Assembly: GCA_020081605.1 (NCBI GenBank)
Contig: JAHREC010000045.1
Location: forward strand, 2,418,001-2,482,000
DNA: 64,000 bases
Direction of reading: 5' to 3'
DNA from: Albifimbria verrucaria
Lineage: Eukaryota; Ascomycota; Sordariomycetes; Hypocreales; Stachybotryaceae
Below are positions 10,036-22,391 of the stretch, one piece after another (the stretch's first letter is position 1; each line of letters starts with the position of its first letter). Made by a program: the position numbers and the translations under genes. The notes beneath the pieces were generated by a model. It was given only the letters and a program-made list of their open reading frames with translations. It did no database searches and had not been told where the DNA came from.

Positions 10036-13000
10036 TCAAGCTTTGGTGCTGTTCTTCTCTATGTCATAATAAAATAGTGTCATCTTCTTTGAAGCACCAC
10101 ACTTTCGCTTCGTATCGCCGGAGCAGTTCATCTTGCACTCAGCGTCTGTAGTGTTGGAACCAGCGGTGGCGCCAGTGACTCCCTTCCAGTTGATGGGGCC
10201 GTTGCCACACCAACATTCGCGTCCATACTCGATTCCTGCATAGTCGTACATCCAGCAAGCCTCTAGACATTTATCATGCGTCATGTCGTTGAGGCCAAAC
10301 ATCAAGCGCGTGAGCAAACGTCCATTAGATGGCTCAACTACACAGCCATAGTATGTGAAGTTAACGTTGCCTGGCCAAAGTGGCGGCGAAACAGAGGCAG
10401 ATGGAACAACGCTGCTAGTCGACGTAGAAGAGAGCGTTGTAGTCGTAGTAGACGAGATAGAGTCAGTCGAACTGGCGAGGCTAGAAGTAGATGAAGCCAA
10501 CGTAGTCGTTGTAGAGGTTGACGAAGCAGAGACAGAGGTTGAACTGGATGCTGATGAGGCGGGTTCCTCCAATGCGGCCTCGTTACTTGTGGACCGTGGA
10601 GCGCTGGATGAGGTTGATGCCGTAGTCGTCGAGGTTGTGGACACTACTGTCTGGTTGAGCGAGGGATCGTACTTATAGAGCGACAGTCTGCTTCCTGCAC
10701 CGCAGAAGGTCATCTTGTCTCCAGGACAGAGGAAACTACACTTGGTCTGGTCTTTGTCCTTGTCCGTATTACCGCGAAGTTCATTACCACAGTAACACTC
10801 TCGGCCGTACTCTGTGCCCCAGTAAGTGAAGGCATTACAGGCGGTAGCACAAGCCTCCAGTGTCATCGTATCGTTGTAGTATGACTTGCCAGTCAGAGAG
10901 CGACCGCCTTGTGTGTTTTCGGTATAACAGCCTTGGTATCGATAAGCCCCAACAATTTGCTTGATTGCAGGAACAGTCGAAGATGGTGATGCGCTGGAAG
11001 ATGTAGAAGAAGTTGTAAGTGAGGAAGAAGAGGTGGAGGAAGAAGAAGTGGAGGAAGAAGTGGAGGAGGAAGAAGTGGAGGAGGAAGAAGTAGAAGGTTG
11101 AAGGGAAGATATCGAAGCAGATGAAGAGCTGGATAAAGATGCAGATGAAACAGACGATGAAGTAGACGAAACCGAGGAGTCGGAAGTTACAGCGGCGGAT
11201 GTGGAAGAAGTGGACAGCACTGAAGATGGCGTAGAGATAGGAACCTCTGAGCTGGAAGACAATGATGACGACGATGATGAAGAAGCAGATGAAGAGGAAG
11301 ACTCAGACGACACATCTGATGTCGAGATAGAAACAGAAGATGTCGATGATGTTGTGGAAGTGGCTGAGCTGCTTGACGTTGTAGAGCTCAGAGAAATGCT
11401 AAAGTCAGCATCGGAGATGACAGCACGCTGGTAAACGTTCAAGCGCTGGCCCCTCCACAATATTCGGTGCTGTTATCACGACACGTAACGCTGCAGTCCC
11501 CAATCTTTGTAGGAACAGCACCGTCGCGGAAATCATTGGCGCACCAACACTCTCCACCATACTCAAGGCCTATGTACTTGTAGTTCAACTTGGAGCAAGC
11601 ATTGATACAAGCTGCGACTGTTCGGACGTTATTGGTGGATACCGCATTTGGCAGAGCTCGGCCGCTGGTGGCCTCGGTGTAACAGCCAATGCTGGTATAG
11701 CCATTCAGACCCGGGTTCACATATGGTCCTCCAGGAGGAGGCGTGCTGGGGAGCGTCGTATTAGTGGCGAATAGCGAGATGTGAGCATTTCCAGCAGTGG
11801 CCCCGTGCCATCTCCGCCACAGTATTGGTTGATATCACCGGAGCAGTCAAAGTTGCAGTTGACCTCAGGAACTTGTTGCACAGGAATGGTGGGACCACCC
11901 CAGCACTCACGGTGGTATTGCATACCGCAGTATGTGAAACCCTTAGCTGCACAGGCCTGGAGACACATATCGGCTGTGTTGTTGCTGTTACCGTACATCT
12001 GCTGTTTCAATTGCCTGCCAGGGTTGTTCTCACGGAAGCAACCCACATAGCGGTACGAGCCTTGGCCATTGGCTTGAAGGGGTCCTCCTTGCTGAGCAGT
12101 GGCTGTGCATGTGAATGGAACCTCAAACTTGCCGAGAGTTGCGTCGTTGGTATTGAAAATCCAACTGGCAACATTCGTATAAGAATCAGTGTTCCATTGA
12201 GTTTTAGGCGCCGCGCACAAGATGATAGCCTCCAAGTACTCCCTGCAGGAATGATAGATCCCTCGCCTAAGTCGGCCTGGTTTACTGTCTTGATAAGACC
12301 CGGTACGCCAAAGGGTGGCTTGGAGATGGGAACCTGGAGAGCCACTGATCCAGCAGGTGCGGTATTGGTGATTCGGAACCTCAAGCGGCGATTGGTGTTC
12401 TGCGTAACATTACCGAATGACAGAGGCGTGGTCGAGTTAATAGTCCATGTCTGCCAACCAGACCCGTCGGGCTTTTCCAGCTGAATGAGAGCAACGGGAG
12501 ATGCGCCCACGCTAGCCGTGATGGTGACGATCTGCGATCCACCATCTGACTTAATGTTGGCGTAGAGGGTGTAGTTGCCTGTGGCGGCAGGGTTAAATGT
12601 CACCGTCACGAGCTGTTGCGATTGAGCTGCAAGCTGTGATGGAAATTTGCTGAAACTAAAAGGGCCAACACTCGCCCCAGTCTCAGTCTCTGTAGCTGAG
12701 ACGAAGGGCCCATCGGCACTGACGGTGGAATACTGTACGCTCTGGATGTTCAGCACCGGTTTGCCGTCGTTGGTCAGAACAAATTGGTCGGATAGAGGGC
12801 TTGTACCAAGAACGAGCTGGTTAAATGCAATCGTCGTAGGCGAGACTGTCAACAAAGCATCAGAGCTTTCGCCCGTGCCTTGAAGTCTTACGGACGTGGT
12901 TTTGGCATAGCCACCAACGCTGTTGGAGGTTTTGATGATAATGCTTGCTGAACGTGTACCGACTTTAGTGGGCTTGAAGTTGGCCTTGAAGTTGAAAGTG

Positions 13001-15039
13001 TCCTGGGCTCCCAGGGTAACAGGAAGATTTGGCACGCTGGTAACACTAAAGTCGGCAGACTCAATCGTCAATGCGGTGATGGTGAGACCACCCTTGGCCG
13101 TACAGCTCACGGTTTGTTCCATAGCAGCCACGCCGATGTTGCTAGTTCCAAAATCCGGTACAGTCGAACAGTTGAGAGCTGGGTTGGTAGGTGCTCCAAA
13201 GCCGTAAACCAGGCCCACGGAGGTACCAAAGTAAACGATGCCATCGCCAAACTGAGGTCTGGTGAACTTGTTGATCGCAGGGACATCATATCCCTTGACG
13301 ATCTTCATAACGGTGCCACCTGAACCAGAAGGAACCGCTTCGTAGATTCTGAATGACCATTTCTCGGGAATGGCATTGTCAACGTCTGTTACCCAAAACA
13401 AGCCCGTGCCTGGTTGGTTTTTGTATGAAGTAACTGCACCGTGACTGACGCCGAACCCGTTCTTACCAGCTGGCGAATCTGCAACCTTTGTGAATGCAGG
13501 CACCCCTTGACGCAGTTGAACTTGAAGACATGGGACTTGAAGCCAATGACATTGACGTAGACGTAGCCGCCGTCCAAAGGATATACGCCAACTCCAGCAT
13601 AGACGGAGTTCTCGTTGTAGTATGAGCCAATAACACGGTTTCCTCGGTTGGGTCCATTCTTATAGCCACCTAGATCGTCAAGGTTCAAGAACCATGTAGT
13701 ATGGTCTTTGCCCGTAATGACGCCCATGCGCTTTATATCGCCGCATGAGAAAGGATCACTTGGAAGGATCGCGACAGGACTTGTGCCCAGATCCAAGTCA
13801 CCACCATCAAGATAGCCTTTATTCGCAGGCATGAAGAAGTCGACAACGCTTGTCATGCCACTGGTATTGTAGGTCATATGAACTACTGCCTCCTCGAGAG
13901 ATGTTGGGGAGAACGTCCGTCAATCGGGATATCTTTGACCTGGCCAGAGTAGCCGTTGCCAGTAGAGAAAAAGATTGAACCTCGGTCGTCAGAGGCAATT
14001 CCACCTCCAGACATCCACACGCTAGCACCCTTCTTGGGACTATCGACGCCGTCACCCTGGGTTGCGAATCGTTCGACAATCTCTCCGGTGGTCTTGTGCC
14101 AACCGATAACCCATCCTGTAAAGTTATAGTTGACACAGTGAGAACCAAAGCCCGCATAGATGAAGTCGCTGCCTTTGGGGTGGAGAAGACCAGGGCGTTG
14201 GTTCTGAATTCCTCCGTTAAAGAGACGTGAGGGATTGTTCCGAGGCTGGAGACCCTCGAGGTTGATGGGGAAATTGGGTCGCTCCTTTAGATCGTTGACA
14301 TTGAGAGCATGAATGTAGATGCGCCCGGCAGGCCGACCCTGGGGATTCCAATCAGGTTCTGATTGGCGTAGGTCTTCGAGGAGAGATAGAGCGTGTCGGT
14401 ATCAGGGTCAATGACTCCAGTTCCAATAATTCCCACAACAGGGTTGATATCCTGGCAGTATCTAGACAACCGATCAGTTTGGTCGTCTCATCACGCAGGC
14501 GAATAATTGTTTCCATGGTAGAGCAAGTTCAACATCAAACGTGCAAACTATGACGTACCCTGGGGTCTCTTGGTTCTCTCCAGTCAAATCCGCCGACATG
14601 AAAGGAATATGCAGGTTTCTGCTGGCAACGATCTCGCCCGTCTTGGCATTCATCTTGTAGACATTGTTCTGCGCGGTTGCCCAGTAGACGTACTGGGTTC
14701 CGTCGCCACCCTTAGGTGTGTAGATGAGCGGCTGCGAGAAGATTCGCTCTTTTTCATTGTTGTAATTTCCTGGCAGCTGGACCTTGAAGATTTGACCGAA
14801 TTCACTGCTATTGACCACTGCAGGGTCCATGTTGTTGTTCCTTTGCATGTCAGTTTGCTGTATGCCCTGGGTTTAGGTGATGCATTGTGTGCTTACGGAA
14901 AGTAGCCAGATCTTGAATTGTCACCACCCCAGGTAATCGTATCTGTGTCCGCAAGACCGTCAACACGGCTGACGGCCATGGCCAATACCAAGACCATGGC
15001 CGCCAGGCTGCGGAGGAGCGCAAGCGTGTGGCACGCCAT
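10036..15039 (-). CDS. Secreted quinoprotein-like propeller / Ig-like / four-WSC-domain protein
   Basis: Large extracellular protein, about 1,600 residues. Order: signal peptide (SLAAMVLVLAMAVSRVDGLA); a PQQ/quinoprotein-like beta-propeller starting WGGDNSRSGYF and running to about 13180; Ig-like HYDIN/ASPM-type repeats (about 12240-13100, e.g. TVSPTTIAFNQLVLG); WSC1 (about 11800-12060), WSC2 (11455-11710), a long Ser/Thr linker (11000-11415), WSC3 (10690-10950), a second Ser/Thr linker (10380-10650), WSC4 (10060-10370). WSC domains bind glycans, often of the fungal wall; the linkers should be heavily O-glycosylated. No GPI signal or C-terminal TM seen. Introns near 14838-14895 and at 14462-14558. 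Frame slips of -1 at 14341 (GGGG), 13906 (GGGG), 13503 (CCCC), about 12233, 11801 (CCCC) and 11450 (CCCC). Any enzymatic activity is unproven. Confidence 0.85.
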
Positions 15040-15151
15040 CGAAGGTGCTGTGTTCAACAGGCTGGTGATGTCACAAACACTGGCCGTTCAGATGTGTCGT
15101 AATTCCCTGGTGGACTGAGCCCAATATTTGGCTGCGGTCGAGCTGCTATAT

Positions 15152-15158
15152 CTTTATA
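15152..15158 (-). promoter_or_regulatory. TATA-like box of the WSC gene
   Basis: TATAAAG on the minus strand, about 115 bp upstream of the ATG at 15039. Confidence 0.4.
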
Positions 15159-15205
15159 CACGGACCCACGCGCGGGCTGACCGGCTGGGGCTTGCCTCCT
15201 ATACA

Positions 15206-15233
15206 CCTCAGCTGATGGTTAGCCTCAGCTGAT
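15206..15233. repeat. Direct repeat CCTCAGCTGAT x2
   Basis: CCTCAGCTGAT at 15206-15216 and again at 15223-15233, 17 bp apart start to start. Each contains the E-box CAGCTG. It lies about 170-195 bp upstream of the WSC gene start, so a regulatory role is possible. Confidence 0.45.
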
Positions 15234-15239
15234 TGCCAG

Positions 15240-18112
15240 ATCTATGTGAAAGAGAGGAAGGAAAAGTGATATTGAACGAAAGAAAAAGAAAGAATTGACG
15301 AAATTGACAGGGAGATGTGGTGCCACGAAGCACGCCGTGCAAGCGGCTGAGTTTTCCTTTATCTCTTAGGTCATTGTCACTAAGAGCGCCTACAGACAAC
15401 GGACGCCCCGGCCTGGATTGGTTCCCCAAAGGAAAGCTCCCAGTGAGCAGGCTGGCCGTCAATGCGAAAGGGGCAACGGCTAGTTTGCACCGAGGCAGCA
15501 AGCGGATGCAGCTGGGCTGGATTATTGGATGACCCTGCATAGATACGATTTGAACCCCTGGTCCATTTCAGCCACGCCTAAGCTGTATTGGGTCCGACAT
15601 TGACAGAAGTCGGGGAAGTGAGGAAAAATGTAACACAATTCGCCCATTTTCGACCATCCCGGGCGTTCTAGAGCTGCCAGAACACGAGACGGTGGCCCAG
15701 GTCCAGGCCCACCAGCAATTTAACGATAGCGGCTTCCATTGGGCTAAGCCGCGCTGGCTGAGGGCGTATGAGGACAGAGCGCTCAGTGCACAGGTGATCT
15801 ATCGAGATATGGGTAAGGTTAGTCGGAGACTTAGAATCAAATGCCTGAGTCTGATCAAGGGGCGCGACCTACTACCGGCATTCATATCCGTCTGGACTCC
15901 GGATCTCTAAGGAGATGCGGAGGTGTCAGGCGTTGAACGCGTAGCAACGTGTGATCCTGATCCTCATGATTTGGCAGCATTGGCCTCCCAACGGCCACGC
16001 CCTGCTACAAAGGGAAAGCCAATAATCTCCACAATAGATACGTGTGTAGCTGGTTTACGAAGCCGCTAAAACGAAGGCACACGTGTGAAGTCATCCCTAT
16101 TCCATCGCCTTGGGACGGCTGTTTTTCTCACACGAGCAAGACTGATTGGCCAACAACTGTAAATGCTGGTTCTAGACGTCTTGCCAGGACGTGCAGCGCC
16201 AGCCCAAGCTCTAGAAGAGACGCTATCCTGTTCAACCGACGCCGGCGCCAAGCTAAGGAGACTAAGACAGGGGTAAGAAAAAGCAAGAGAGAAAACTCCG
16301 CCTCCACGCTTTGTCGCCTCCACTGGGACAAGCATTGCTGATGCTCCGTACCCGGATCTACGTCTTAGCGTGGGTGATCGTTGGGACGAGACCAGGAGAT
16401 GGGTGCTGATGAGAACGAGAGCAGACCTGAACCAGGTCTTCGGTAGCCTTTGCAGGAACCCGCTCATGGAGGAGAATTTTCTCATTCCGATTCCAGAGTC
16501 CAGGTTTCACCATAGTTCACCATGTGGGGCAAGGTGCTCACGACCCAAGCACTGCCGGGTGCACTGATGGAAGCCAAAGGCCGTAGCATCATGATGCTAC
16601 TCCACACCACTCTTTACAATGGGCGAGGATTATTACTCGATATCATGTCCAGGCTGTTAGTATTTCCCCTACGTTGGGATGAGAGTTGGGATGCAAATAA
16701 GTAAGGCCGAACATCAATGCATGGCCAAAGCCCTACGCTTCCCACTAGATCTTGACTACGCTACACTGCAATCATAGCTCTTCTCTTCCATTCAACCTAC
16801 CCATGGCGTGGATCTTCATGCACTCTGAATGACAAGCAATCATCACAAACATATCGCATACTTTTCATTGGTAGCCATACCGTCTTGTAGCTATCAATGA
16901 CGGGAAGAATGCATCAAATGGTGAGCAAGATACGAGATATCTTCGGGCACGAGACTAGCTGCACACATCACGATATCTTGACCAAGCTAACCACCTCGAG
17001 AAGGAGAGCCAACGTGTACCCCTGTATTGCCTTTTCAGCTCAGCGATGTGTACCACACGCCAAGACATTTTTCACCTTCTAAGCTCAACCCACACTTTTT
17101 GGAGCCATTTTTGGTCCAGAGCATGATGAAAATTCTCTACATATGCACAGAATAAACACTCGGTCATGATAAACTTGAGATTCAAAACTGAAATTTTCGG
17201 TGTCTGAGTAGCCGTGTCTTTGTCTCATGCACAAGATAACGGATCGAGTTTTGTTGTTAATATAGATTTCAGCTTGCCTAAGGCTAACGATGTAGCTAAA
17301 CTAGAGCAAAGCCTTCGACGCCTAAGCAGCACCAGTCTTGATGGTAGTGGCGGCTGAGAGGGCGTTGCATGAAGCACAGAACTCGAAATACATTGGTTAC
17401 CATCCGTTCTGGATGTCATGTGGCCATAGTTTCCAATAGTGTATGCGGTGTGACTAGCAGTCAGGTTCTAGATATGCTTCGAAACAAATGTAGGTCTGTC
17501 CATAATGGGTCTTTTAATACAAGTTATTAGAATTCCTCTTGCAAGTATCTTTCTTGTACTCTGCCTACTACATGTTGGCGAGGGCACCCACCATGCGTAT
17601 GGTTTGGCATACCCTGGATGCTTTGGCCACATAAACATGCGGCTTGCTTATGATGATAACACAACACAAAAGTGAAGGTGTTGACTTTTTCATCATTCAT
17701 GGGATTTTATTATGATTCTGACTAAGGCTTCTTTTGAATCTATTTGCTATTTTTTGAGAATGTGAGAAAGAAAGACACTAATTAAGTTAAGTAAGTCTAT
17801 TAAGGCACGTTTAAGAATTGATGAAAAGAGAAATCCCCATTAATTGTCCGCAGTTCGCAACTAAAGGGTGTGAAGCAAAGAAAGGAGACACGATTAAGAG
17901 GCAAATCAAGACGGAGTGCCACATTAAATTATACTAAACTATTGCCCGGTCGAGGCGTAGCTCTAATCTTGACATGTTTGAAGAAACGTACTTTGACGAT
18001 GAAAAATGTAATGGTTGGTTTGTCGATACTGAGTGACGTAGATCAAAAGCGTTCCAAAGAAAACAACGATTTATCATTTAATTGGGCTTGAAATAAAAAC
18101 TAATTAGGAGGT
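15240..18112. other. Long spacer without a recognisable gene
   Basis: About 2.9 kb. Short open frames at 15692-15910, 16066-16485 and 16897-17082 show no family signal. Contains a CACGTG E-box near 16080 and the 18-bp palindrome listed separately. Confidence 0.5.
16583..16600. repeat. Perfect 18-bp palindrome
   Basis: GTAGCATCATGATGCTAC reads identically on both strands. It stands in non-coding sequence far from any gene. Confidence 0.6.
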
Positions 18113-19599
18113 TTATTTTCTACCTTTGAGACCATTTTCATACTCAACTGAAAACGACCTCGTTTGCACGATCACCTTTGGAGTGTGATTCTCCACGTCT
18201 GCTTCCGTACTTGTTCTAACCTCCGAAGTCGTACCACCAGCCCCAGATATTAGGTCAAGATCCTGAGACCTCACAATTTGCATTTCTGCTTCTTCAGAAA
18301 ACCGCTCATACGTATGCCTTGCCTTATGTGGCGTACGAGTGTTCGAAGGATGACCGCTTTGGTTGACGCCTGATGACTGGAAAGAGACCTGTGGATGGCT
18401 ACCCATGAATTTGGGTAAGAAATGTCTGAAGAACTTGCGTATTGTAGGAAAGGATGCGCAAATAACAAAAGATTGGCGTCGACGAACCTAAATCATGTTA
18501 GGTATAATCGGATCAAATTCTAGCGATAGCAATCAACATACGCCCAGATGTTTGCCGGTGCAGATACCCAGGGATGGTCTATATTTTTGAACACCGCAGG
18601 GAGATATACAAGTCGAACACAAGACGTAGCAATTGTTCTGCGTTACTGATTAGCATGATTCTAGACTGGTGGTGAAATACTTACAAAGACCCAATTGCGA
18701 AAATGATGATAGCGCCAACCTTTTGTGTAAACGGTAAATGAAGAGATACAAGCATTGGGAGTGGCAATATAAAAAGGATCACGTCGGTCCCAATATTAGA
18801 CGCGGCTGTGGCTATATAGAGACCCGCGACGTTGATACAAGACCCTTCTTGTATATGGGGATTGAAGGCTTTTGGAATGGGATTACACTGCAAAATCTCC
18901 ATGAGCGTGATTGTGGACGTGTAGCTATTACCAGTGCGATGGTTATCCAGATGGCGACGCGAAACCATATTTGGGTCGAAAGGCGTAGATAGAACGTGAG
19001 CAACGTCAGCTTAGCGAACCCATTACATAGCTGGAACATTGGCGCTGCTATGTATATTTTCTAAAAACAAAGGTCAGGGTCGGTATCGGCAAATTCTGTC
19101 CTACTCGTTCACATACGATGAGGTACTGGTGATATATCTCAAGTGGCATCTCCCAAGCGTGAGTGCAAAGCCCACCCTCTGCGATGGTTACTGGACCAGG
19201 TAAGCGAGGAGATTTCTGTGCACTAAATGGCATAACATACAAACTAGAACGACTTGAGTACCTATAGAGGTAACCTGGATCTTGTGTTAGTGATGCGATG
19301 CATGGTTGCAAGTAAGAAACCAACCCAAGCTAAGAACATGAACACTACCAATAGATGTCAGCACAATCCCTCGAAACAGAGTCTGACTGCTCACAATCAT
19401 CAATCTGAAGACCTTTGGAAAGCCAAATCTTGGTGTAGTATCTTTGGAGCAATGCCAGTAATGCCAACGAGCCCCTGATTCCAAAGACAAGGTAATGCGC
19501 CAGCACTGACTGCCTTCGCAGGTTATCGAAGTCCACAGTAACGCCGTCAGGTGGAGGGATGACAGTCACTACCCTGTTTGTAACAGGAAATCTGGACAT
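18113..19599 (-). CDS. PTH11-like (fungal rhodopsin domain) integral membrane protein
   Basis: Seven-TM protein of the fungal rhodopsin-domain/PTH11-like group, proposed cell-surface receptors. Seen from the ATG at 19599: an extracellular head (MSRFPVTNRVVTVIPPPDG), TM1 LAHYLVFGI, IWLSKGLQIDD (the DD motif of the group), MPLEIYHQYL, FAKLTLLTFYLRLSTQIWFR, IQEGSCIN, ATAASNIGTDVILFILPLPM and KVGAIIIFAIGSL, then a cytosolic tail with IRKFFRHFLPKFMGSHP, ending GRK. The coding sequence is split by several short introns, and some frame changes may be -1 slips; exact exon ends were not all resolved. No ligand can be inferred. Confidence 0.75.
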
Positions 19600-22235
19600 T
19601 TTGATGGAGACCCAGGCGACTCTTTAGGAATCCCAGATCGTAGAATGAAGAAAACAGACCGACCGAGAATTTACCAAGGGTAGACCTATGTCCATGTAGA
19701 GGTTATTCAATGCATGGTTCGTCGCCTCAAAACATTATCTGTCGCAGTAAGTCATCCTCAGTTGCACGTGCATGCGCACAAACTTATTGCAGGGCCCTGA
19801 ATGTCGGGGCGCTGTATTACCGATTGCGTCCGAGAGCCCAACGTTGACGTGGCTTGTCATCTGGAAGCCTTCAAAGCGCGCGAAGCCTTCGGGCTTATAA
19901 ACAATCCAATGGAACAAAGTGGGTGACAGGAAGCTAAGCAAAGGCACAAATGCAGCCTCTCGTTAATGAACTTTAAAAAGCCCCGAAGTTGTACTAAGAG
20001 CAAGGAGAGTTGCGCCTTAAAGACATCTCCAAGCATACTGGACTGAGGCAGAAGGCATTCCCGCGTTACTGGTTAACTGATGGCGAAGCTAAGACACTAA
20101 TGGTTGTGGTGTGTGAGCGAATGACTCGAATGACGCTGATTATCACCAAAAGCGCACTGGTGTATTCGGACACGTTTGTGGCACGTATAGTGAAAGTATA
20201 AGGGCCCCTCGATAATAGACCATCCTTCTAGCAGCGTATGGTGGCCGTTACTCCGGAATATCAGTTTGCTCTGGGAAGACTTTCGCACGTGTCAGTGATA
20301 GGGCTGAGTTTCCAGAACTTTCTCATCACATGTATGTTGACGGTTACAAGTAACGGCTGATGTATCCAAGCTGGTGCTCATGCGTAGCTGGGTTCATATT
20401 TTGTCCTCAGTCGTGGCGCCACGCCTCCCACAAAAAGGACTATAGCTAGGTATGACTTAAAAACTTCTGTCACAGGTTAAAGCTGGGTTCTTTTGATCGG
20501 CGGGAATGTTGATTACACATTCAGTGACTTGTGTCTTAGTGAAGTATTGTTGAATGACGTTTCGCCCGCCGTGGCTTACTGCCAAACTTAATGATACAAT
20601 GTAAATATAACAGAGATTCACTTTACCACGAGTCAGTTGTGGAGTAATGAGATCTTGTGAGAAGAACCACTAAAGCCTCCAAATTGTACCAAATTATAAC
20701 CAGTTGCGAAGAAGACTTTGTTGCTTGGCGGTGGCTGGCAAGCCGAATGACAGAGAGTAGCTAATATTCCGTTCGTGTTGCTCAGATAACCGTCACGGTA
20801 ACCATCTTTGCAACACTATTTCTCATGATTTATCAAGGCACCGCCTTCTCTGGCTTGGTGACGATGCACATTACTTCAGAAAGCATCTCAATACCTGCCT
20901 CAAATAGTCGTATGGTCGGAAAGCTATTCAGAAGAATAAAAATTTATGCATCAATAATAGAAAAGAACCAGAAATCCGGAAGCAAGTATTTCCTCTGTTT
21001 CTTGTTCAATGCACATAAAAGTGCAAACACAGGTTGAAGACCTCGGTCTCCACACGACCTACTCAGCCCTATGCGATACCAACTGTGTTGGACCTGTTGC
21101 CCACGGGTTTTGTCTTAATTATAATTTCTCAATCTGGCGCTTGCTAGTGAATAACGATAACGAAGGGTAACCAGGTTGATGGGTCAAGTAGCCTTTCTCA
21201 TGCTCACCTCCCTTTCAGCTGCCTCAATCGTGGCTTACCAGGTACATAGTCTGTGAGATTGCAAGCACAGAGTAAGCTTACAAGAGATCTAGCAGCCTAT
21301 ATCGGTGTATCTTGGTTGCCAAAGATTAGTGAGAACTGTCAAAAATACCCAATTTCCATTTTTGTTGCCTGTCTATGCCAGGCTACCACAAATCGGCAAA
21401 TGGTCGTTGCGCGGCGCTACTCGAAATCGTCACGAGGTCCGATCAGCATCCTTAACACGAAGATTATCGGCTATGCAATATTTTGGTGGGTTCTGGACGG
21501 GTAGGTGTTTTCATAATATTATTCATCTGCCAATTTTAGCGAGGGATACTCGCAAAATGCTGTGTATCTAACCAATTTATTGGAAAGAGCATATCCAACC
21601 CAGACTCGCTGATATGAGGCTGCATCTCAATCACTTCGCATGTAAACGCGACTTTGTTATAGTTGGGGAGCTGTGTGCTTGGGAGCTGCCAGGTAAATCC
21701 ACAACTACATGCCAGTCATTTGAGAATGGAAATATCATGAGCTGCAGTATGCGAGTTTAGGCCTTACAAAGTATTACCAATGTTGGAGGGTGCTATCAAA
21801 TGCAGCTATTGGCCAGTGATCTTGTTACCCAGTATCAATCCTGGACTGGAAGCAATACATCAGTTTACCTAGCGAAGACAATTGGATGTTAGCTAGAAGT
21901 AGGGACCACGGCGCGTTTGTTTACCAGTCCTAGCGCTGACATGTTTCTGGAAACGGGCTACTCCGTGCTGCATACCAAATAACCTAAACCCCGGAAGATG
22001 AGTTTCTAGATCTGGCATTTATTCTTCTACCAGATCATGCTGACAAGGTTAGGCTATTAAGTCCTTCTGGGATCGAGGCACAGCCTCTCTTGTTCTCACT
22101 ACACGCTGAACAGTTCTGGAAATTCACCATGTCAAGCCACTTCGAAAACCCATCTTCCACAGTATTGGGTCATATTCCTTTTGAGTTTGGCTGGATTACA
22201 ACTCGACTCGCCTTTCTAGCCGATCACAACTTATC
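19600..22235. other. Long spacer without a recognisable gene
   Basis: About 2.6 kb. Short open frames near 20010, 20825 and 21253 show no family resemblance. A 10-bp palindrome GTGGCGCCAC occurs near 20414. No transposon ends seen. Confidence 0.5.
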
Positions 22236-22242
22236 TATATAA
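22236..22242 (+). promoter_or_regulatory. TATA box of the duplicated-module secreted gene
   Basis: TATATAA about 150 bp upstream of the ATG at 22392, followed by a pyrimidine- and CA-rich leader typical of well-expressed fungal genes. Confidence 0.5.
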
Positions 22243-22391
22243 GGTGAACATGTCTACCCTGATCCATCTGTTTCCTCACCACCACAACAATCACCGAACC
22301 AGGTTTTCCCTTGAGTCATTTCCTTGTTCTCTAATTCTTTTATACTTCATTTCGCTCTTTAGCACACGCCTTCAGTTCACACAATACCATA

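Noticed and set aside
11201..11434. Acidic Asp/Glu-rich plus-strand frame
   Set aside because: It is the reverse reading of the Ser/Thr linker of the WSC protein.
11825..12484. Long plus-strand open frame
   Set aside because: It is the antisense shadow of the propeller/WSC gene, which has clear domains on the minus strand.
15546..15562. tRNA B-box-like GGTTCAAATC on the minus strand
   Set aside because: No matching A box or cloverleaf could be formed around it.
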